From NCBI GenBank assembly GCA_944392525.1, contig CALXXB010000043.1, positions 1-10,681 of the forward strand: a stretch of DNA of 10,681 nt, written 5' to 3'. The translations under genes and the position numbers were made by a program. Below the pieces are notes generated by a model. The model was not told the DNA's origin and did not search any database. It worked only from the letters and a program-made list of their open reading frames with translations. Each line of letters begins with the position of its first letter. Position 1 is the stretch's first letter. The stretch comes from an uncultured Clostridia bacterium (GTDB lineage: Bacteria > Bacillota_A > Clostridia > TANB77 > CAG-508). Shown piece after piece: positions 6,825 to 10,681 of this stretch.

Positions 6825-6858
6825 ATAATTAATACTATTTTAAGGAGTTGAATTACTT

Positions 6859-7026
6859 ATGGTTTTTAATCCAAAATGGTTGCTATGGTTAGATGAAGAT
6901 AAAAACGGAAATTTAACAAGACTAAAATCAGATACTCCAAAAGATATAAGGAAAGAGTACGAAAGCTTATTAAAAGAAGAACAAAAAAGTATAAAGAAAA
7001 ATGGTTTGAAAAAGACTATTTTTTAG
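6859..7026 (+). CDS. Small lysine-rich protein of unknown function (55 aa)
   Basis: ATG at 6859 follows AAGGAG (6842-6847) at a spacing of 11 nt, 34 bp after the stop of the previous tiny gene, so the two form a bicistronic unit. The 55 residues begin MVFNPKWLLWLDED, continue with NGNLTRLKSDTPKDIRKEY and end in a Lys-rich helix. The aromatic/acidic N-terminus followed by K-x-DTP-x-[DE]-I-[KR] matches the layout of its neighbour. There is no Cys, no His, no signal peptide and no membrane segment. I do not recognise a named family. The tRNA-like hairpin 27 bp downstream is the likely transcript end. Confidence 0.7.
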   Translation: MVFNPKWLLWLDEDKNGNLTRLKSDTPKDIRKEYESLLKEEQKSIKKNGLKKTIF

Positions 7027-7031
7027 TATAC

Positions 7032-7412
7032 TTATATATAACTATATAAATAGAAGACCAACAGACTCTTAATCTGTGGGTCTTCAGTATTATTTTTGGT
7101 TTTCTTTGTTATTTTATAGTTTTCTATATCTATCTTTTCATTATTATAAAATACATTCTCTAAATTCTTTGTTTTAATTAATTCTTCTTTCTTTTGCTTA
7201 GTTAATTTCTTTATAGCATATTCTAATTTAGATGCTAAAGATTTATTTTCACATTCCCATACCGCTTCTAATTTCTTAGCAGAATGAGTAAAAGTATATT
7301 TTGCACACTTTTCATTTTTAGAAAAATGTTCCTCCATTCTTCTATCTATATCTACAGTAATTCCTGTATAAATAGAATTATCCATGCATCTAAGCATATA
7401 TACGTAATACAT
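7032..7412 (-). CDS. GIY-YIG nuclease-domain protein (UPF0213/YhbQ-like)
   Basis: A 126-residue protein whose first 80 residues form a GIY-YIG fold: YVYML (3-7), YTGIT (15-19), Arg24/Arg25 in DIDRR, His29 and Glu64 in LEYAIKKL, followed by KQKKEELI. These match the catalytic layout of the small stand-alone UPF0213 group, for which a DNA nuclease activity is assumed but the cellular role is poorly known. The tail from about residue 81 is Lys/Asn-rich, and residues 109-120 are encoded by a palindrome resembling a tRNA anticodon arm, so the C-terminus looks acquired and longer than in typical relatives. The ATG lies one base after the stop of the upstream XRE gene, with AAGGGAG inside that gene, implying coupled translation. 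Confidence 0.85.
   Translation of the reverse strand: MYYVYMLRCMDNSIYTGITVDIDRRMEEHFSKNEKCAKYTFTHSAKKLEAVWECENKSLASKLEYAIKKLTKQKKEELIKTKNLENVFYNNEKIDIENYKITKKTKNNTEDPQIKSLLVFYLYSYI
7053..7085 (+). terminator. Hairpin terminator of the tiny-gene operon, resembling a tRNA-Lys(CUU) anticodon arm
   Basis: GAAGACC (7053-7059) pairs with GGTCTTC (7079-7085). After one mismatch, ACAGA (7061-7065) pairs with TCTGT (7073-7077) around the 7-nt loop CTCTTAA. A T-rich stretch (TATTATTTTT) follows on the plus strand. The inner part reads as tRNA positions 22-48: GACC, A, 5-bp anticodon stem, loop with CTT at 34-36, then a GGGTC variable region. No acceptor, D-loop or T-arm is present. It lies inside the GIY-YIG reading frame on the other strand. 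Confidence 0.6.
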
Positions 7413-7413
7413 T

Positions 7414-9327
7414 CTATTCTACTCCCTTATAACTCCAAGTATTTCCATTATCAGTTGAATAATATATTTTACTATTTCCACCTTCATAATCACCATCACT
7501 ACCTTGACCAACTTCTAAAGTAAGTGTTCCATCATCATCTTTTTCAGGCAATTCATAATAGTCATAAATATTCATATTCTCTTCTGTTTGTTGTACATTC
7601 ATTCTTGTAAAGCTTACTCCTCCATCTTTTGTAATATATAATTCAGATGTATATCCGCTTGCATCTGGCATCGTGATGAATCCTAAATTTTCATCAAAGA
7701 ACTTTATGCTACTTCCTCTTTTAAATACCTTTTCTCCTTCATTTCCGAAGCCATTAAATACTACTTGCCATGTTTTACCACCATCTGTTGTTTTCTTAAT
7801 ATCGCCAAAAGCAATTCCCATTGCAACATCTTTAAACTCTAACATAAATCCTACATTTGTATTTACAAATTGCAAATCTTGTACTGATGTGCTATCTAAA
7901 TTTACTGTGTTCCAATTTTGTCCCATATCATCTGAATATATTAAATATTCCCATCCATTATTATAATATACAAAAAATGTTTTTTCTTCTTCTATTTGAT
8001 AAGTTCTGTCTTCAAATCCATCAACACTTGAAAACTCTCCCGGAACTTCTATTATATTTTCTCCATCATAACTAATATATAAAATTCCATTTCTAATCTT
8101 ATAATCATTTGCTTTTACATATATTCCACCATTATAATTATTTAAGTCGTCACCTTTATAGGCCCCACAATCTAGCACTTCTGCTTTTGTTTTATCCATT
8201 GAAACCTCACATAAAGTTATAGTTCCGCCTTCTTTTATTATATCTGTTTTTTCGTCTAATTCACAGTCTTCATTTAATGCTATCACATAGCAAGGAACAT
8301 CATTTTTATATAATACAATAGCAATTGTTCCATATTGTTTACAATCTTCATATTTATATAATTCATCTTGTTCTTTCTTACTTATTGTAATTCCTTTTGA
8401 ATCCACCATTACGCTTGTCTCTTCTCCATATTGTGAAAATGTTTGCCAACCTCCAAGTATAGCATTTGTTACATAGTAATAAGATATTCCATTTCCACGG
8501 TCTCCATAAGTTGCAACAAATTCTTCCAAATTTCCATCTTTATTTTTATATGTAATAGAACAAATATCACTTGTAAGCCATTGTGTCTTAATAGGACCTT
8601 CCACCTCGTTCGTAAATATTTCCTTATCTTTTGCAAATAAAACTTTCGTATTTTTATAATAAGTAATTTCTCCTGTCTTATTATTTCTTTTTAATACTAA
8701 CTCATTAGAAAAGTCTTTTGAAAACTCTACTATCCATTTGTTTTCAAATCCATTATTTATCATAAAAGCAATATTTATTATTGTAAAAACAACTAAAAAT
8801 ACATATGTAATAATATTTTTCATAAAATTCTTTTTAATATTTACTAATGTTAAAAAGATTAATCCTAATGTTATTATAATTATTTCATTTATAATATAAA
8901 ATAATATATCACTTATATACTCATAAGAACGTGGTTTTAGTACAAACAAATACCCAATTTGTAATATAAAAGTAAGAACAAATACTATACATGATATTAT
9001 TCCTACAGTTCTTTTAAAAATTTTTATTCTTATTTCTCTTTTTTCTTTCTTTAATGTAACTTTTTCAACCGCTTCTTCTATTTTCTTTTCTATATCTTCT
9101 TTACTTACTTTTTCTTTTCCTCTTTCTCCATTTAAAATTTCAGAAACATCTACGTCAAATACTTCTGCAAGTGAACTAAGTATTGTTATATCTGGAAAAC
9201 TTAGTCCTCTTTCCCATTTTGATATCGCTTTATCTGTTAATCCTATTTTTTCTGCCAATTCTTTTTGAGTCATATTTTTTTCTTTTCTTAATTCTTTTAT
9301 GAAACTTCCAAACTTTAAATTATCCAT
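7414..9327 (-). CDS. Membrane-anchored XRE-family regulator with extracytoplasmic Asp-box (BNR-like) domain
   Basis: A 637-residue protein. Residues 7-66 are an XRE helix-turn-helix domain (FIKELRKEKNMTQKELAEKI, then AISKWERG and FPDITILSSLAEVF), expected in the cytosol. A charged coiled linker (70-105) leads to three hydrophobic helices at about 108-130, 138-162 and 170-190, which place the remaining 440 residues outside. That part carries four Asp-box-like motifs, SDDMGQNW (465-472), TDGGKTW (514-520), KDGGVSF (567-573) and TDNGNTW (625-631), as in BNR/sialidase-type beta-propellers, but no sialidase catalytic signature is seen. The architecture suggests a one-component receptor: outside binding would alter DNA binding inside. 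The ligand and target are unknown. The start is ATG 9327 behind AAAGGAGG. It probably heads a transcript with the GIY-YIG gene. Confidence 0.88.
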   Translation of the reverse strand: MDNLKFGSFIKELRKEKNMTQKELAEKIGLTDKAISKWERGLSFPDITILSSLAEVFDVDVSEILNGERGKEKVSKEDIEKKIEEAVEKVTLKKEKREIRIKIFKRTVGIISCIVFVLTFILQIGYLFVLKPRSYEYISDILFYIINEIIIITLGLIFLTLVNIKKNFMKNIITYVFLVVFTIINIAFMINNGFENKWIVEFSKDFSNELVLKRNNKTGEITYYKNTKVLFAKDKEIFTNEVEGPIKTQWLTSDICSITYKNKDGNLEEFVATYGDRGNGISYYYVTNAILGGWQTFSQYGEETSVMVDSKGITISKKEQDELYKYEDCKQYGTIAIVLYKNDVPCYVIALNEDCELDEKTDIIKEGGTITLCEVSMDKTKAEVLDCGAYKGDDLNNYNGGIYVKANDYKIRNGILYISYDGENIIEVPGEFSSVDGFEDRTYQIEEEKTFFVYYNNGWEYLIYSDDMGQNWNTVNLDSTSVQDLQFVNTNVGFMLEFKDVAMGIAFGDIKKTTDGGKTWQVVFNGFGNEGEKVFKRGSSIKFFDENLGFITMPDASGYTSELYITKDGGVSFTRMNVQQTEENMNIYDYYELPEKDDDGTLTLEVGQGSDGDYEGGNSKIYYSTDNGNTWSYKGVE

Positions 9328-9351
9328 TTTTTCCTCCTTTGATTTAAGAAA

Positions 9352-9380
9352 AGTTTATCACCAATATCATTTTTGTTCAA
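9352..9380 (-). promoter_or_regulatory. Putative promoter for the XRE/GIY-YIG unit
   Basis: TTGAAC (9380-9375) and TAAACT (9357-9352) are spaced by 17 nt on the minus strand, 24 bp before the start codon. The -10 box matches the consensus at only four of six positions. Confidence 0.5.
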
Positions 9381-9422
9381 GCGACTGTTAGTAGAATTGT
9401 TGATTTTACTTGAAAAATAGAT

Positions 9423-9449
9423 AAAAAAACAAGGAGAAAAATTCTCCTT
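9423..9449 (-). terminator. Rho-independent terminator after the 249-aa membrane-protein gene
   Basis: An 8-bp stem (AAGGAGAA / TTCTCCTT) with a 3-nt loop is followed on the minus strand by G and seven T, about 15 nt past the stop at 9465. Confidence 0.88.
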
Positions 9450-9464
9450 TATTTTTTTCAATTA

Positions 9465-10214
9465 TTACATCGTTTCTAATGATGACATTAAACTTGTATA
9501 TTCGTCATAAGCACTTTGTGTTGTAAAAACTATTTGTCCATCTTCTATTTGCCATTCATCTTTATTCTCACTTAAGAAATTAAATATACTTTCTAAATCA
9601 TCTAAAGCTGTTTTGGCCTCTTCTTGTGCTGTTTTTAAGTCTTCCATTGATGTTTTCAAACCTTCACTTGATTCCTCATCTATTGCAAGTTGTTTATATA
9701 ATTCTTTGTAATATTCTCCTACATCTTTATTATCTATTTGTGAAAGTAAGTTATCCTCATCTGCATATTCATCCATTTTAGTTATATAATCAGTTATGGC
9801 TTGTCTCATAGTTGCGATTTCAGCCTTACTATTTGTAAAATCAGGGCCATCTTCTTCTATATTTTCAATTGAAACTAAATTCATAATCTTTTCTTCATCT
9901 AAACTGTTTGATAAATCTTTAGTAGCAACTACCATCTCATTCATATAATCTTTTAATGTTTTTTCAACTATCGCATAAGAACCTGTTGTTTTTATTTCCA
10001 TGTCTATTGGTTCTTCTACTAATGTTCCGTCTTCATTTGTCATTTGTATTTCTGATAACTTGTTTACTTCTGCTATTAATTTTCCTGTCTGGTTTCCATG
10101 ATAAAAAATAAAACCTCCTGCTACTAAAAGAATAAGAACTACTATTACTACAACAGTTATTATAACCTTCTTCTTACTCTTTTTTGCTTCTTTCTTTTCC
10201 ACCTTTTCTTCCAT
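9465..10214 (-). CDS. Membrane-anchored protein of unknown function (249 aa)
   Basis: I do not recognise a named family. A strongly basic, Lys/Glu-rich cytosolic tail (1-16) precedes one hydrophobic helix (about 17-37). The remaining 210 residues should be extracytoplasmic; no lipobox Cys is present. The exposed part is acidic and predicted mostly helical, with a coiled-coil-like run around 180-212 (SSEGLKTSMEDLKTAQEEAK, then TALDDLESI), and contains no Cys. A monocistronic arrangement is supported by a good promoter upstream and a strong terminator downstream. The start is ATG 10214; the ribosome site (AAGGGATGG) is weaker than its neighbours'. It lies between argS and the XRE receptor gene but shares no transcript with either. 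A scaffold or extracytoplasmic binding protein is possible, but nothing in the sequence shows which. Confidence 0.85.
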   Translation of the reverse strand: MEEKVEKKEAKKSKKKVIITVVVIVVLILLVAGGFIFYHGNQTGKLIAEVNKLSEIQMTNEDGTLVEEPIDMEIKTTGSYAIVEKTLKDYMNEMVVATKDLSNSLDEEKIMNLVSIENIEEDGPDFTNSKAEIATMRQAITDYITKMDEYADEDNLLSQIDNKDVGEYYKELYKQLAIDEESSEGLKTSMEDLKTAQEEAKTALDDLESIFNFLSENKDEWQIEDGQIVFTTQSAYDEYTSLMSSLETM

Positions 10215-10249
10215 ATTAATCCATCCCTTCTTATTTTTAATTCTTTTTC

Positions 10250-10278
10250 ATTATACTATTTATATTTTCTATTTACAA
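10250..10278 (-). promoter_or_regulatory. Promoter for the 249-aa membrane-protein gene
   Basis: TTGTAA (10278-10273) and a perfect TATAAT (10255-10250) are spaced by 17 nt on the minus strand, 35 bp before the start codon. Confidence 0.82.
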
Positions 10279-10305
10279 GTAATTATTATTTTTTAGAAAA
10301 AAATT

Positions 10306-10330
10306 AAGAAAGTATAAATTATACTTTCTT
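10306..10330. repeat. 25-bp near-perfect palindrome sharing its core with the argS terminator
   Basis: AAGAAAGTATAA (10306-10317) and TTATACTTTCTT (10319-10330) are exact inverted copies around a single central A. The 11-mer AAAGTATAAAT (10309-10319) recurs at 10356-10366 and, inverted, at 10388-10398 in the argS terminator. It lies just upstream of the promoter at 10250-10278. Confidence 0.7.
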
Positions 10331-10348
10331 ATTAGTCCTATAAGTATC

Positions 10349-10400
10349 AAAAAACAAAGTATAAATATAAGTTAATTAATACTTAAAATTTATACTTTGT
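10349..10400 (-). terminator. Rho-independent terminator of argS
   Basis: A 13-bp perfect stem (ACAAAGTATAAAT, 10354-10366, with its inverse at 10388-10400) encloses an inner 5-bp stem (TAAGT / ACTTA) and an 8-nt loop. Six T follow on the minus strand. It begins about 30 nt past the argS stop. Confidence 0.88.
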
Positions 10401-10430
10401 ATCTTTTTTGTTATTTATTATTTTAATTTA

Positions 10431-10681
10431 TTACATCTTATTTGGCATTTCCATTCCAAGTAATGCTGTTCCTTCTTTTAATACTTTAGCAGTAGCATAA
10501 CTTAAATATACTCTTGCATCTTGTACCTCTTTATCATCTACCATTATTTTATTTTCATTGTAGAAACTACTATATGCTTTTGCTAAATCTATTAAGTATC
10601 TTGATAAAATTGATGGTTCTTCTTTTTCTGTTACTGCAACTAATGTATCTTCAAAATTATATATTAATTTTAATACTTCTT
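10431..10681 (-). CDS. argS: Arginyl-tRNA synthetase, C-terminal end (cut by the window edge)
   Basis: The last 82 codons and stop of a gene running in from the right. The translated end includes EEPSILSRYLIDLAKAYSSF, then YNENKIM, ARVYLSYATAKVLKEG and the terminal ALLGMEMPNKM. This is the characteristic all-helical DALR anticodon-binding domain of class I arginyl-tRNA synthetase: the P-x-x-L-x-R-Y-L-x-D-L-A helix, and the closing L-L-G-[IM]-x-x-P-x-x-M in which the final Met is near-universal. The enzyme charges tRNA-Arg in the cytosol. The reading frame is intact as far as visible, and a strong terminator follows. The catalytic HIGH and KMSKS regions are outside the window. Confidence 0.95.
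   Translation of the reverse strand, partial: EVLKLIYNFEDTLVAVTEKEEPSILSRYLIDLAKAYSSFYNENKIMVDDKEVQDARVYLSYATAKVLKEGTALLGMEMPNKM

Noticed and set aside
7030..7110. Complete tRNA gene on the plus strand
   Set aside because: Only the anticodon arm and adjacent bases match; there is no acceptor stem, D-loop GG or T-arm.
1..10681. CRISPR array, insertion sequence or prophage module
   Set aside because: No regularly spaced direct repeats, transposase, integrase or phage structural genes are visible on either strand.

Overview
The window is strongly AT-rich. Codon use favours A/T endings, Shine-Dalgarno sites of the AAGGAGG type stand before most genes, and there is an LPXTG-anchored surface protein with a sortase. 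This points to a low-GC Gram-positive bacterium, most likely a clostridial lineage. No phage, transposase, integrase, CRISPR array or complete RNA gene is visible. Almost all genes lie on the minus strand; the exception is a pair of tiny genes on the plus strand at 6666-7026.

Read in the direction of transcription (right to left), the layout is as follows. (1) The 3' end of argS (10681-10431) is followed by a strong terminator and a second, related palindrome. (2) A one-gene unit (10214-9465) encodes a membrane-anchored protein of unknown function, with its own promoter and terminator. (3) A two-gene unit starts at 9327. It holds a membrane-spanning XRE-type regulator with an extracytoplasmic Asp-box domain, then a GIY-YIG nuclease-like gene one base after its stop (7412-7032). 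(4) Two plus-strand genes of 52 and 55 codons (6666-7026) share a D-T-P motif. Their likely terminator hairpin looks like a tRNA-Lys(CUU) anticodon arm and lies inside the 3' end of the GIY-YIG gene. (5) A compact copper-efflux operon runs csoR-copA-copZ (6549-3799). A CsoR-type operator sits between the -35 and -10 boxes of its promoter. (6) A lipid-carrier pair, a PAP2 phosphatase and a DgkA-type kinase (3450-2427), overlaps by 29 bp and ends at a clean terminator. (7) A cell-surface operon (2268 to the left edge) encodes an LPKTG-anchored cohesin-like protein, a sortase and the start of a putative cell-wall hydrolase. The hydrolase frame is broken by a one-base shift near position 216.

Functionally, the copper operon is a textbook sense-and-export module: CsoR releases DNA on binding Cu(I), CopZ carries Cu(I) and CopA exports it. 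The DgkA/PAP2 pair fits undecaprenyl-phosphate recycling, which supplies wall synthesis. The sortase, its adjacent substrate and the hydrolase form a surface-anchoring and wall-remodelling cassette. The less understood parts are the tiny-protein operon divergent from csoR, the tRNA-like hairpin, and the XRE/Asp-box receptor coupled to a GIY-YIG gene.
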